A model generated the notes under the pieces. The model did not search any database. It was not told where the DNA came from and saw nothing but the letters and a program-made list of their open reading frames with translations. 64,000 nucleotides of DNA, from contig NZ_BMZG01000001.1 of the NCBI RefSeq assembly GCF_014652675.1, forward strand, positions 186,001-250,000, given 5' to 3'. The position numbers and the translations under genes are program-made. Below, piece after piece: positions 17,766 to 26,931 of the stretch. This DNA comes from Formosimonas limnophila. GTDB taxonomy: Bacteria; Pseudomonadota; Gammaproteobacteria; Burkholderiales; Burkholderiaceae. Position 1 is the first letter of the stretch. The number at the start of each line of letters is the position of its first letter.

Positions 17766-19100
17766 ATGAAAACAAATCAGTTAGTAAAAAGTTTGGGTTT
17801 GAGCATTGCAGCAGCGTTGGTTTTGGCCGCTTGTGGCGATAAAGCACCAGCAGCAGGGGATAAAAAGGCAGAGGGCGGCGCCGCACCAGCTGCAGGTAGT
17901 GTAGAGCTCACGATTTCTTGCGGTTCAGTTGGACAAGATGCAGAAATTTGCAAAAAAAATGTGGATGAATGGGCCGCTAAAACAGGCAATAAAGTCAAAC
18001 TCTATTCTGATCCAAAAGACTCTTCTGAAAAATTAGCGCTGTTGCGTCAGCAATTCGCGGCAGGTGCATCAGACATTGATGTTTTGATGGTGGATGTGGT
18101 TTGGCCAGGTATATTGAAAGACCACTTGCTTGACTTGACCGCCGCTACTGCGGGTGCGGAAAAAGAGCACTTCCCAGCAATTGTTGCGAACAACACAATT
18201 GACGGTAAATTATTGGCAATGCCTTGGTTCACAGATGCAGGCTTACTGTACTACCGCAAAGACTTGCTTGAAAAACACGGCGAAAAAGTACCAACGACTT
18301 GGGAAGAACTGGCCGCAACTGCGAAAAAAATCCAAGACGCAGAACGCAAAGCGGGTGCTAAAGATATGCAAGGCTTCGTATTCCAAGCCAAAGCGTCTGA
18401 AACTCTGACTTGTGACGCGCTTGAGTGGGTGGCTTCTTACAACGGCGGCACCATCGTTGACAACACAGGTAAAATCACCATCAACAATCCACAAGCGGCG
18501 AAAGCACTTGATACAGCGGCTTCTTGGGTTGGTACGATTGCCCCTCAAGGCGTTTTGAACTATGCTGAAGAAGAAGCCCGTGGCGTGTTCCAAAAAGGCA
18601 ACGCTGTGTTTATGCGTAACTGGCCTTATGCATGGTCAGGTGCTCAAGCAGCAGACAGCACGATCAAAGGCGAAGTAGGCGTGTCACCTTTGCCTAAAGG
18701 TGGCGCGGATGGCAAATCTGCAGCAACCATCGGCGGCTGGCAGTTGGCGGTTTCTAAGTACTCTAAGCATCCAAAAGAAGCCACTGATTTGATCATGTTC
18801 TTGACAAGCAAAGAAATTCAGAAAAAACGTGCGGTGGATGGTTCATACAACCCGACGATTCCTGCATTGTATGCTGATAAAGAAATCTTAGACAAAAACC
18901 CCTTCTTTGCCGATTTGCTCAAAGTGTTTGAAGCTTCTGTTGCGCGTCCATCAACGTCAACTGGTTTGAAATACAATGAAGTGTCAAATGCGTTTTGGAA
19001 TGCATCAAGCTCAGTATTGGCTGGTAAAGCTAAAGGCGCAGAAGCGGTTGCCAAACTCGAAGAAGAGTTGAACAAAATTAGCCGTGGCGGCAAGTGGTAA
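17766..19100 (+). CDS. Sugar ABC transporter substrate-binding lipoprotein
   Basis: This 444-residue family-1 extracellular solute-binding protein has a lipoprotein signal with lipobox LAAC (Cys23), then an Ala/Gly/Lys-rich linker. The mature part has typical elements: QQFAAGASDIDVLMVDVVWPG, an AMPWFTDAGLLYYRKDLLEKHG segment split by the hinge, MRNWPYAWS and IGGWQLAVSKYSKHPKEA. It is the first gene of a five-gene operon whose order (binding protein, two permeases, alpha-glucosidase, ATPase) is that of rhizobial aglEFGAK. The ligand is therefore probably a disaccharide such as maltose, trehalose or sucrose; the sequence alone cannot decide. GGTGGAG precedes the ATG. Confidence 0.9.
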   Translation: MKTNQLVKSLGLSIAAALVLAACGDKAPAAGDKKAEGGAAPAAGSVELTISCGSVGQDAEICKKNVDEWAAKTGNKVKLYSDPKDSSEKLALLRQQFAAGASDIDVLMVDVVWPGILKDHLLDLTAATAGAEKEHFPAIVANNTIDGKLLAMPWFTDAGLLYYRKDLLEKHGEKVPTTWEELAATAKKIQDAERKAGAKDMQGFVFQAKASETLTCDALEWVASYNGGTIVDNTGKITINNPQAAKALDTAASWVGTIAPQGVLNYAEEEARGVFQKGNAVFMRNWPYAWSGAQAADSTIKGEVGVSPLPKGGADGKSAATIGGWQLAVSKYSKHPKEATDLIMFLTSKEIQKKRAVDGSYNPTIPALYADKEILDKNPFFADLLKVFEASVARPSTSTGLKYNEVSNAFWNASSSVLAGKAKGAEAVAKLEEELNKISRGGKW

Positions 19101-19285
19101 TCAAAAGAAGTGGGGCGCACCTGAGGGGCGTTCCCTGCTTTTGTCTTTCATATCCTGAGGTTTGAAATAAAAATGGTGAGTTGCCACGCGATGCACCGCT
19201 TTTAAAAAACTTCAAACAGCAAAAATATAAGTTTTAAAATAAAAATATCGCTGTGCGCTCTGCCAGCGAATACAGGAGACCCATT

Positions 19286-20209
19286 ATGAGTCAAGCTCAA
19301 CAGAGCGCGTTGACGCGTCAGCGTATCCGCAGCGCGTGGACTTTTTTAATTCCCATGCTCTTTATCTTGCTGTGTGTGGCAGGTTGGCCGTTGGCACGCA
19401 CAATTTGGTTTAGTTTTACTGATGCCAACCTCAATAGCATGAGCAGTGCTAAATTTATTGGTTTGGATAATTACTTTGGCGAGTATGGTCTGTTTGCGAC
19501 AGGAAAGTCTTTCGTAGAAGACTTGTGGGGCGCGTCAATATGGAATACTTTGAAATTCTCTTTTTGGTCTGTCACGCTTGAGACTATTTTGGGGGTAATT
19601 GTTGCGCTGGTGCTTAATGCTGAGTTCAGAGGCAGGGCATGGGTGCGTGCTGCGGTTTTGGTACCTTGGGCAATCCCTACTATTGTTTCTGCGAAGATGT
19701 GGGGTTGGATGCTTCATGACCAATTTGGTGTGGTAAATAGCACTTTAATGAGTTTGGGCTTAATTACACAGAACGTGGCTTGGGTGGCTGATCCCGACTT
19801 ATCATTGTTTACAGTGGTTTTGGTAGACGTGTGGAAAACCACACCGTTCATGGCACTTTTGATTTTGGCGGCTTTGCAGATGTTGCCTAAGGATTGTTAC
19901 GAAGCCGCACAGGTTGATGGTATTCACCCCATCCGCGTGTTTTTCAAAGTGACGTTGCCTTTGATTAAACCTGCATTGATGGTGGCGGTTATTTTCCGCT
20001 TACTTGATGCCTTACGTGTATTTGACTTGATTTATGTGTTGACATCAAATACTAGACAGACAATTTCGATGTCGGGGTACGTACGTAAAGAAATGATTGA
20101 CAACGGCAATGTTGGCTTTGGTTCTGCGGCGGCGACGGTGTTGTTTTTAATCATTGGCATGTGCACTATCGCTTATATGAAGTTTGGTAAGGTAAAAGTG
20201 GAAAGTTAA
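19286..20209 (+). CDS. Sugar ABC transporter permease, MalF/AglF-like
   Basis: This 307-residue permease has six predicted membrane helices and the EAA loop that contacts the ATPase (EAAQVDGIHPIRVFFKVTLPLIKPAL, about residues 212-237). Helix 1 begins around residue 15 (TFLIPMLFILLCVAGWPLA). AGGAG at 19274-19278 selects the ATG at 19286 over an in-frame upstream start at 19253. The 185-bp gap after the binding-protein gene is longer than other gaps in the operon and probably allows differential expression, as is usual after binding-protein genes. Confidence 0.93.
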   Translation: MSQAQQSALTRQRIRSAWTFLIPMLFILLCVAGWPLARTIWFSFTDANLNSMSSAKFIGLDNYFGEYGLFATGKSFVEDLWGASIWNTLKFSFWSVTLETILGVIVALVLNAEFRGRAWVRAAVLVPWAIPTIVSAKMWGWMLHDQFGVVNSTLMSLGLITQNVAWVADPDLSLFTVVLVDVWKTTPFMALLILAALQMLPKDCYEAAQVDGIHPIRVFFKVTLPLIKPALMVAVIFRLLDALRVFDLIYVLTSNTRQTISMSGYVRKEMIDNGNVGFGSAAATVLFLIIGMCTIAYMKFGKVKVES

Positions 20210-20309
20210 TTAAGCACCACACCTTGGTTGTTCAAAATGACTTTGAACGACAAAATCTAAGAGTACACGCTGGGTCGGTCGGCATTCTTCCCCGTATTAA
20301 GGAGTCATC

Positions 20310-21146
20310 ATGTCAAAGAATATTGGATACCGCATCGGCTTTTGGTTGTTGGTCGCAGTGATTGTGGTTTTCTCAGTTTTTCCTTTTTATTACGCTATCA
20401 TCACATCATTTCGTACGGGTGAGGGTTTGTATGATTCAAGTTTATTATTAAGTACGTTGAACCCACAGAATTACGTAGAATTGCTGTCGGACGAAAATCA
20501 ACCCTTTTTGCGCCATCTGTTTAATTCGGTGATGGTTGCTACTCTGGTTGTGGCTGTCTCGTTGTTTGTCAGTGTGACTGCTTCGTATGCACTTGGGCGA
20601 GTGAGCTTCAAAGGCCGCGGTTTATTGCTTTTGATGGTGTTGGCGGTGTCGATGTTCCCGCAAGTGGCGGTATTGTCTGGGATGTTTGAGATGATGCGAG
20701 CATTTGGCTTGTATGGCAAAACACTCGGTTTGATTCTACCTTACATGATTTTCACTTTACCGTTTACGGTTTGGGTTTTGACGACATTCATGCGTGATTT
20801 GCCAAAAGAGTTGGAAGAGGCCGCCATTATGGATGGTTGCACCCCATGGCGCATCATTAAGGATGTCTTCATGCCTTTGATGTGGCCGGCTTTGGTTTCG
20901 ACTGGTTTGCTCGCCTTTATCGCTGCTTGGAATGAGTTCATGTTCGCTTTGACTTTCGTGAACAGCAATGAAGCGCGCACAGTGCCCGTGTCGATTTCGT
21001 TGTTAAGCGGTGCGAGCCAATATGAGTTGCCTTGGGGCAAAATCATGGCAGCATCAGTGATTGTTACCTTGCCTTTGATTTCGATGGTTTTGGCGTTCCA
21101 GCGCAAGATTGTTTCTGGTTTGACGGCTGGTGCTGTTAAAGGCTAA
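20310..21146 (+). CDS. Sugar ABC transporter permease, MalG/AglG-like
   Basis: Second inner-membrane permease of the uptake system, 278 residues, six predicted helices. The EAA motif is EEAAIMDGCTPWRIIKDVFMPLMWPAL, about residues 168-194. WVLTTFMRDLPKELEEAA before it and FIAAWNEFMFALTF after it are typical of MalG-type subunits. AAGGAG lies 8 bases before the ATG. It is 100 bp downstream of the first permease and 35 bp upstream of the glucosidase gene. Confidence 0.94.
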   Translation: MSKNIGYRIGFWLLVAVIVVFSVFPFYYAIITSFRTGEGLYDSSLLLSTLNPQNYVELLSDENQPFLRHLFNSVMVATLVVAVSLFVSVTASYALGRVSFKGRGLLLLMVLAVSMFPQVAVLSGMFEMMRAFGLYGKTLGLILPYMIFTLPFTVWVLTTFMRDLPKELEEAAIMDGCTPWRIIKDVFMPLMWPALVSTGLLAFIAAWNEFMFALTFVNSNEARTVPVSISLLSGASQYELPWGKIMAASVIVTLPLISMVLAFQRKIVSGLTAGAVKG

Positions 21147-21181
21147 ACAAATCCTTGACCATAAAAATATAAGGCGAGTAC

Positions 21182-22828
21182 ATGACACAGTTTTTACAAC
21201 ATTCAAACAATGCTAATGACCCTGACTGGTGGCGTGGTGCGGTGATTTACCAAATTTACCCACGCAGTTACCAAGACAGTAACGGCGATGGCATTGGTGA
21301 TTTACAAGGGATTGTGGCGCGTTTACCTTATATCGCTGATTTGGGTGTGGATGCGATTTGGCTGTCACCATTTTTTAAGTCGCCAATGAAGGATTTTGGT
21401 TACGACGTCTCGGATTATTGTGACGTTGATCCGATGTTTGGCACGGTGAATGATTTTAAAATTTTGCTTGAAAAGGCGCACGACTCTGGTTTGCGGGTGG
21501 TGATTGACCAAGTTTTGAGCCATACGTCTGATGTCCACCCTTGGTTTGCTGAGAGTCGCCAAAATAAAACCAATCCTAAAGCGGATTGGTACGTTTGGGC
21601 CGATGCGAAGGACGATGGTACGCCTCCCAATAATTGGCTGTCAATTTTTGGTGGCTCGGCTTGGCAGTGGGATACAGGGCGCGAGCAGTATTATTTGCAC
21701 AACTTTTTGACCAGTCAACCTGATTTGAACTTTCATAACGCTGACATGCAAGCGGCGTTGTTTGATGCGATGAAGTTTTGGTTAGATTTGGGCGTGGATG
21801 GTTTCCGCCTGGATACTGCGAACTTCTATGTACATGACAAGCAATTGCGCAACAACCCGCCCAAGGGTCGTCCTGTGACTGATGATGGCTCAGCGCCGAG
21901 CTCGAACCCTTATGCGTGGCAGTATCATGTACATGATAAATCTCAGCCTGAAAATGTCGTTTTCGTTCAAAAATTGCGCACATTTTTAAATCAATATCCT
22001 GGCATTATGACAGTGGGAGAGTTGGGGGCAGATGACTCGGTGGGCGCGATGATTGAATACACCGAGGGCGGCGATAAGCTGAACATGACTTACACGTTCA
22101 AGTTGTTAGGTACAGACAATTCGGCGACGTTCATCCATGATGCGATTCATGAATTTGAATCCCGTGCCAAAGACGGTTGCTGGCCATCGTGGCCGTTGTC
22201 CAACCATGACGTGGCACGACTGGCCAGTCGGTGGTGTGCTGGTGATGAAGCATTAAAAACTTATGCGGCTATGCAGTTAAGCATGCGTGGTAGCCCGTGT
22301 GTGTATCAGGGGGATGAGTTGGGTTTGCCTGAGGCTGAATTGACGTTTGAAGAGTTACAAGACCCTTATGGCATCACCATGTGGCCTGCGTTTAAGGGGC
22401 GTGATGGTTGTCGAACACCCATGCCATGGGAAATGTCGGCGCTCAACGCTGCGTTTAGCACGGCCAAGCCGTGGCTGCCTGTGGCAAGTACCCATGGTGA
22501 GTTGGCTGTTGACCAGCAGAGTGGGGCAGATAGTTTGCTCAATCACTATCGCACTTGCTTGCAACAGCGCAAATTATTGTTGCCGTTGATCAAAGGCAGT
22601 ATGGATGTATTGGACGCGCACAAGCAGGTATTTGCTTTTGTGCGCTCATTTGAAGGCGCTTCGTTGTTGTGTGTGTTTAATTTATCAGACACTCCTGCAA
22701 CGTATCATTTGCCGAATGGCGTCGCTGTAAAAGAGTTGGCGGACTTTCCGCAAAGCAATTTGACATTGGTGGCAGGTCAAAAGGACTTGGATTTGGCACC
22801 TTGGCAATCTGTGGTGGCATGGGTTTGA
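21182..22828 (+). CDS. GH13 alpha-glucosidase
   Basis: The 548-residue protein is a cytoplasmic (no signal peptide) member of glycoside hydrolase family 13, in the oligo-1,6-glucosidase/alpha-glucosidase group. It starts with WWRGAVIYQIYPRSYQDSNG. Conserved regions are DQVLSHTSDVHPWF near 109, GVDGFRLDTANF with nucleophile Asp211, the acid/base Glu280 in VGELG, and NHD with Asp343. A C-terminal beta domain follows. It would cleave the disaccharide delivered by the surrounding ABC transporter into monosaccharides. Trehalose synthase and sucrose-specific enzymes share this fold, so the exact substrate stays open. Confidence 0.93.
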   Translation: MTQFLQHSNNANDPDWWRGAVIYQIYPRSYQDSNGDGIGDLQGIVARLPYIADLGVDAIWLSPFFKSPMKDFGYDVSDYCDVDPMFGTVNDFKILLEKAHDSGLRVVIDQVLSHTSDVHPWFAESRQNKTNPKADWYVWADAKDDGTPPNNWLSIFGGSAWQWDTGREQYYLHNFLTSQPDLNFHNADMQAALFDAMKFWLDLGVDGFRLDTANFYVHDKQLRNNPPKGRPVTDDGSAPSSNPYAWQYHVHDKSQPENVVFVQKLRTFLNQYPGIMTVGELGADDSVGAMIEYTEGGDKLNMTYTFKLLGTDNSATFIHDAIHEFESRAKDGCWPSWPLSNHDVARLASRWCAGDEALKTYAAMQLSMRGSPCVYQGDELGLPEAELTFEELQDPYGITMWPAFKGRDGCRTPMPWEMSALNAAFSTAKPWLPVASTHGELAVDQQSGADSLLNHYRTCLQQRKLLLPLIKGSMDVLDAHKQVFAFVRSFEGASLLCVFNLSDTPATYHLPNGVAVKELADFPQSNLTLVAGQKDLDLAPWQSVVAWV

Positions 22829-22877
22829 GCGGTTGCTCAATCACATATCGACACATCTTTGATAATAAGGAAATAAA

Positions 22878-24074
22878 ATGGCTGAGTTAATTTTTAAAGG
22901 CGTTCACAAACGCTACGGAGACAATCCTTATACCATTCGTGATGTGAATTTACACATTGGTGAAAATGAGTTTTGTGTATTTGTCGGTCCATCAGGTTGC
23001 GGCAAGTCAACACTTTTGCGCATGGTTGCTGGACTCGAAGACATCACCAGTGGCGAGTTGCAAATCGGTGGTGTGCGCGTTAACGAAAAAGCACCGTCTG
23101 AACGTGGTGTGTCGATGGTGTTTCAGAGCTATGCTTTGTATCCGCACATGACCGTTTATGAAAATATGGCGTTTGGCTTGAAAATTGCCAAAACTGCTGA
23201 CACAGATGTAGACAAAAAAGTGCGCCACGCCGCACAAATCCTCCAGCTCGATCACTTACTTGAACGTTTACCTAAAGAGCTTTCAGGTGGCCAACGTCAA
23301 CGCGTCGCGATTGGTCGTGCAATTGTTCGTGAACCAGGTGTGTTTTTGTTTGACGAACCATTATCAAACTTAGATGCGGCATTGCGTGTGAAAACGCGTT
23401 TGGAAATTGCTCGCTTACACAAAGACATCGGTACGGCCAGTATGATTTATGTGACGCATGACCAAGTCGAAGCGATGACATTGGCTGACAAAATCCTTTT
23501 GCTCAACAGCGGTGAAGCCGTTCAGCGTGATGGGTCAGTTGCTCAATGCGGCGCACCACTTGAGTTGTATCACTTTCCTGTGAATAAGTTTGTTGCGGGC
23601 TTTATCGGCTCACCAAAAATGAATTTCGTTCACGGTACACTTGAGTCTGCTGCACCAGAGTCGGCGATTGTGCGTATGGGGGATAGCTCTTATCAAGTGC
23701 GTATCAATGCCGTTGGTCTGCCAGCAGGTACGAAACTTGAAATCGGTATTCGCCCAGAGCACACGAAGCTGGTTAATGCAGATGGTGACAATGTGATTCA
23801 AGGCAAAGTTGAGTTCATCGAAAAACTCGGTGAGGCATCATACCTGTACGTCAGTGTCCCAAATGCGGACGATACCATGACTGTTCGTCAATCAGGCGAT
23901 ACCAACTACAAAATTGGCGACATGGTTCATGTTTACTTGCAAGCAGATGCACTGCATGCGTTCAAAGAGGATGGCCGCGCTTGCCCACGCACCATCCGAG
24001 TTGATTCTGTGAAAGATTCATTCTCCGTGGCTGGTGTGGCTGGTGCTGTGGTTGCTGAGCCGTATGCTTCGTGA
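22878..24074 (+). CDS. Sugar ABC transporter ATP-binding protein, MalK/UgpC family
   Basis: The 398-residue ATPase drives the importer. It shows Walker A GPSGCGKST (37-45), Q-loop in MVFQSYALYPHMTV, signature LSGGQRQRVAIGRA near 135, Walker B VFLFDEPLSNLDA near 155 and the switch His in YVTHDQVEAM. The C-terminal TOBE/MalK regulatory domain is present (GIRPEHTKL near 295), with a tail longer than in minimal UgpC proteins. It is the last gene of the operon, followed by a strong terminator. Such ATPases sometimes serve several sugar importers. Confidence 0.95.
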   Translation: MAELIFKGVHKRYGDNPYTIRDVNLHIGENEFCVFVGPSGCGKSTLLRMVAGLEDITSGELQIGGVRVNEKAPSERGVSMVFQSYALYPHMTVYENMAFGLKIAKTADTDVDKKVRHAAQILQLDHLLERLPKELSGGQRQRVAIGRAIVREPGVFLFDEPLSNLDAALRVKTRLEIARLHKDIGTASMIYVTHDQVEAMTLADKILLLNSGEAVQRDGSVAQCGAPLELYHFPVNKFVAGFIGSPKMNFVHGTLESAAPESAIVRMGDSSYQVRINAVGLPAGTKLEIGIRPEHTKLVNADGDNVIQGKVEFIEKLGEASYLYVSVPNADDTMTVRQSGDTNYKIGDMVHVYLQADALHAFKEDGRACPRTIRVDSVKDSFSVAGVAGAVVAEPYAS

Positions 24075-24088
24075 AGTTTATCTTTGTT

Positions 24089-24122
24089 AAAAACCGCGAG
24101 ATGAAAATCTCGCGGTTTTTTT
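24089..24122 (+). terminator. Intrinsic terminator of the sugar ABC operon
   Basis: A perfect 14-bp stem (AAAAACCGCGAGAT / ATCTCGCGGTTTTT) around a GAAA tetraloop, ending in a T-run. The A-run on the other side may also stop the convergent DUF3833 transcript. Confidence 0.9.
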
Positions 24123-24166
24123 ATTGCTAAATGTGTCTGCTCATAACTCGAGCCATAAATACTTGA

Positions 24167-24700
24167 TTATGGTTTGCTAATAACCAAGTGTAATTCGCCG
24201 ACATCAAAGCCCCATTTGCTCATCTTTGACTCATTGATGAGCATTTTTTCAGACACCAAATACATTCTATCGTCGATATTAATGTTCAGTGTTGTTCCGT
24301 TATACGGTACAGTGAGTACATAATTGAGAAACAATGCGTTGCCAGAGGTTCGCATCTCTGATTCGCCTACGACATCATTGGCGGTGCCGATGTAGTTACC
24401 TTGTCCATCAGGGCGTAGTTTCCAAATTCGATTTTGCTTTTCGCCATCGTCAAAGACAAAATGCTCATCCAACGTGCCGACACCATTGTCCCACGTGGCC
24501 TCAATCGTCGCATTAAAATAGCGTGTCACTTTTCCACTGCGGTCTTTGAGAATACCATGTCCGGTGAGTGTGCCGTTAAAGAATTCGGAGATCACCAACT
24601 CTGGTTTGTTAGCACTGTATTCTGTGACAGCAATTGATGAGCACGCGTTGAGCAGCGTTAATGACGCTGTCAGAAATAGGACTTTAAGTGCGGTGTACAT
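24167..24700 (-). CDS. DUF3833 family lipoprotein
   Basis: The 177-residue protein has a lipoprotein signal (lipobox LNAC, Cys20) and matches DUF3833 by its FFNGTLTGHGILKDRSGKV segment and a beta-rich remainder (DEHFVFDDGEKQNRIW, GTANDVVGESEM, NYVLTVPYNG). It should be anchored to a membrane and face the periplasm. Function is unknown. It lies 12 bases after the DUF2878 gene on the same strand, so they form an operon. These two families often occur in one cluster with fatty-acid or cyclopropane-type lipid genes; the rest of that cluster is not here. Confidence 0.87.
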   Translation of the reverse strand: MYTALKVLFLTASLTLLNACSSIAVTEYSANKPELVISEFFNGTLTGHGILKDRSGKVTRYFNATIEATWDNGVGTLDEHFVFDDGEKQNRIWKLRPDGQGNYIGTANDVVGESEMRTSGNALFLNYVLTVPYNGTTLNINIDDRMYLVSEKMLINESKMSKWGFDVGELHLVISKP

Positions 24701-24712
24701 GTTTGAACTCCT

Positions 24713-25216
24713 TCATGAGGCATTGAGCCTTTGAGCTATTTTTGCATAGCAGGGTAATAAGAAAAACCAGCCAAGGCCAATGACCAAGAGTGCTGTTGTA
24801 GTAGGCTCGCTCATGTGTGCACCACCCCATTGTGTGCCTGCCCAATAGCTCAATGGTCCGAAAATCAGGCCAAGTAAGGCTGTTAAAATGGTATTTCGTT
24901 GCAGCCAAACCAAACTGTGACACAGTGTTGTTGCAAACAGCGTCCACAAACAGACCAGCCAAACTGGGATGCCCAGTATATCGGGCTTTGTGTAATTCAT
25001 CCAATCGCCAAAAACGACCACAGCATCCCACAAAGAGCCCGTTAGTGTGACGACGCTGATAAAGGCCCACTCACGAACGCGCTCGTGCTGAATGACGAAA
25101 AAATGATTAATCAACAATGCTGCTGTTGTGTAAGCGATGGCGTAAGCATTGCCCCCCCAGATGCACACAAACCATCCGAGTTGAAACAGTATGATATTCA
25201 GCAAGTTTTTTTTCAT
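24713..25216 (-). CDS. DUF2878 family membrane protein
   Basis: A 167-residue inner-membrane protein with about five predicted helices. It resembles DUF2878: the N-terminal LFQLGWFVCIWGGN segment, a TLTGSLWDAVVVFGDW segment and the WGGAHMSEP region before the last helix. The function is unknown. It is the first gene of a two-gene unit with the DUF3833 lipoprotein. Start ATG at 25216 is preceded by an AAGGATAACAG-type purine stretch. Confidence 0.82.
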   Translation of the reverse strand: MKKNLLNIILFQLGWFVCIWGGNAYAIAYTTAALLINHFFVIQHERVREWAFISVVTLTGSLWDAVVVFGDWMNYTKPDILGIPVWLVCLWTLFATTLCHSLVWLQRNTILTALLGLIFGPLSYWAGTQWGGAHMSEPTTTALLVIGLGWFFLLPCYAKIAQRLNAS

Positions 25217-25337
25217 ATGCTGTTATCCTTTTGAGCGCTTAAAACGCATTAGCTGTTGTTCCTGCTCGATGCTAACACACGTAGCGGCGGGGTGCTTGGG
25301 AGAGTCGATAGCTCAATTGATGTGTGCAAGGTAGGTG

Positions 25338-25366
25338 AAAAAAAACCATGTAAAAACATGGGTTTT
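25338..25366 (-). terminator. Intrinsic terminator after rhlE
   Basis: Read on the minus strand, CCATGT-TTTT-ACATGG is followed directly by eight T. It lies about 30 bases past the rhlE stop at 25396. Confidence 0.75.
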
Positions 25367-25395
25367 GAACTTGAGCTTTGTATCAATCATTGCCC

Positions 25396-26781
25396 TTAGC
25401 GGCTGCGTGAAGATGAGCGTGGCGATTGAGACGGTTTGCCCGCTGAAGGGGGGTTGCTTGGCTTCGTATTATTTGCTGGGTGTGAGCTTGGTTTTTTACT
25501 TGTGTTTTTCGCACCGCTTGGGTTGTTGGTTGAGCTGGGTTTGGCACCACCGGCTTTAGGGGAGGTGCCGCGTGGACGTTGGTTTTGGTTGCCACGTCCT
25601 TGTCCGCTGCGTAGCTGGATGGGCTGGGCGACGGCGTTAGGGTCAGGCTCAAACCCTGCGATGACTGCACGGGGAATGGTTATTTTGATGAATTTCTCGA
25701 TGTCACGCAACAAGCTGTTTTCGTCAACACAAACTAGAGAAACGGCTTCACCGCTTGCGCCAGCACGGCCTGTACGACCGATGCGGTGCACATAGTCTTC
25801 TGGCACATTGGGTAAGTCATAGTTCACCACATGCGGTAATTGATCAATATCAATGCCGCGCGCGGCAATGTCGGTGGCGATGAGGGCTTGTAGTTTGCCA
25901 GCTTTGAAGTCAGCCAATGCTTTTGTACGGGCGGTTTGGCTTTTGTTGCCGTGAATCGCCATGCTGGTGATGCCGTCTTTCTCAAGCTGGGTGACGAGCT
26001 TGTTCGCGCCGTGCTTGGTACGGGTGAAGACGAGAACTTGTTGCCAGTTATTGGTCTTAATCAAATGGGCGAGCAGCGGGTGTTTGTTCGTGCGGTCTAC
26101 TGGGTGAATGGTTTGTTGTACGATTTCGATGGTTGAGTTGCGTCGTGCGACTTCAATCATAGCAGGCGAGTTGAGTAGCCTATCGGCCAATGCTTTGATT
26201 TCATCAGAAAACGTTGCAGAAAATAACAAGTTTTGTCGTTGCGCAGGCAGCGCCGCGAGAATTTTTTTGATGTCGCGGATGAAACCCATATCAAGCATGC
26301 GATCTGCTTCATCGAGAACGAGGATTTCGATGTGTTTGAGGTTGATGTTGCCTTGCTGCATGTGATCGAGTAGTCGGCCTGGTGTGGCGACGAGGATGTC
26401 CACGCCTTTTTTGAGCGTGGCAATTTGTGGGTTGATGCCGACACCACCAAACATCACTGCCGAAGTGAGTTTGGTGTATTTGCCATAAACACGCACGGAT
26501 TCTTCGACTTGCGCGGCCAGCTCGCGCGTGGGTGTCAGGATGAGTGCGCGAATTGGGCGGTAGTTGGCGGGATTGCTGCGCGGGCTGCTGGAGAGTCTGT
26601 GTAGAACTGGGAGGGTGAAGCCTGCTGTTTTGCCTGTACCTGTCTGCGCTCCTGCGAGTAAATCGCCACCTTTGAGGACTGCGGGAATGGATTGAGATTG
26701 AATCGGTGTGGGACTGGTGTAACCATGTTCGGTGATGGCTCGCAGGATGGATTCTGATAAACCGAGTTCTGAAAATAACAT
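25396..26781 (-). CDS. rhlE: DEAD-box RNA helicase RhlE
   Basis: A 461-residue ATP-dependent RNA helicase of the RhlE group, involved in ribosome assembly or RNA decay at low temperature. It shows the Q-motif ([12 protein letters not shown]), Walker A AQTGTGKT near 45, [11 protein letters not shown] near 155, SAT near 188, and [10 protein letters not shown] near 340. The C-terminal 80 residues are a low-complexity tail rich in Gly, Ser, Pro, Asn and Arg, a usual RNA-binding extension in this group. It stands alone with its own terminator. Start ATG at 26781 fits the family start FSELGL. Confidence 0.95.
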   Translation of the reverse strand: MLFSELGLSESILRAITEHGYTSPTPIQSQSIPAVLKGGDLLAGAQTGTGKTAGFTLPVLHRLSSSPRSNPANYRPIRALILTPTRELAAQVEESVRVYGKYTKLTSAVMFGGVGINPQIATLKKGVDILVATPGRLLDHMQQGNINLKHIEILVLDEADRMLDMGFIRDIKKILAALPAQRQNLLFSATFSDEIKALADRLLNSPAMIEVARRNSTIEIVQQTIHPVDRTNKHPLLAHLIKTNNWQQVLVFTRTKHGANKLVTQLEKDGITSMAIHGNKSQTARTKALADFKAGKLQALIATDIAARGIDIDQLPHVVNYDLPNVPEDYVHRIGRTGRAGASGEAVSLVCVDENSLLRDIEKFIKITIPRAVIAGFEPDPNAVAQPIQLRSGQGRGNQNQRPRGTSPKAGGAKPSSTNNPSGAKNTSKKPSSHPANNTKPSNPPSAGKPSQSPRSSSRSR

Positions 26782-26931
26782 GAGGGTTGTGCAATCTTAA
26801 AAAGGAAAGTGGGACAGTATAACAGGTTGGCTGATGGGGCTTGAGTTACTGGTGTTAGAGCATGGTGATGAGTTGAGTGAGCAATAAGAAATGCACTTGC
26901 ATTTACTGCTCATGAAAATCATGAGTGTGCG

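Noticed and set aside
19101-19285. Possible terminator or small gene between binding-protein and first permease genes
   Set aside because: GGGGCG...GGGCGTTCCC can pair only imperfectly, and no frame with a ribosome site was found. An attenuating hairpin is possible but not supported.
25335-25559. 74-codon plus-strand frame resembling a signal peptide plus membrane segment
   Set aside because: It starts in the rhlE terminator and runs antisense to the low-complexity tail of rhlE, which explains its apparent hydrophobic composition.
26309-26794. 161-codon minus-strand frame overlapping rhlE
   Set aside because: It is the same strand in a shifted frame; the translation is His/Arg/Ser/Thr-rich and lacks motifs, whereas rhlE is intact across the region.
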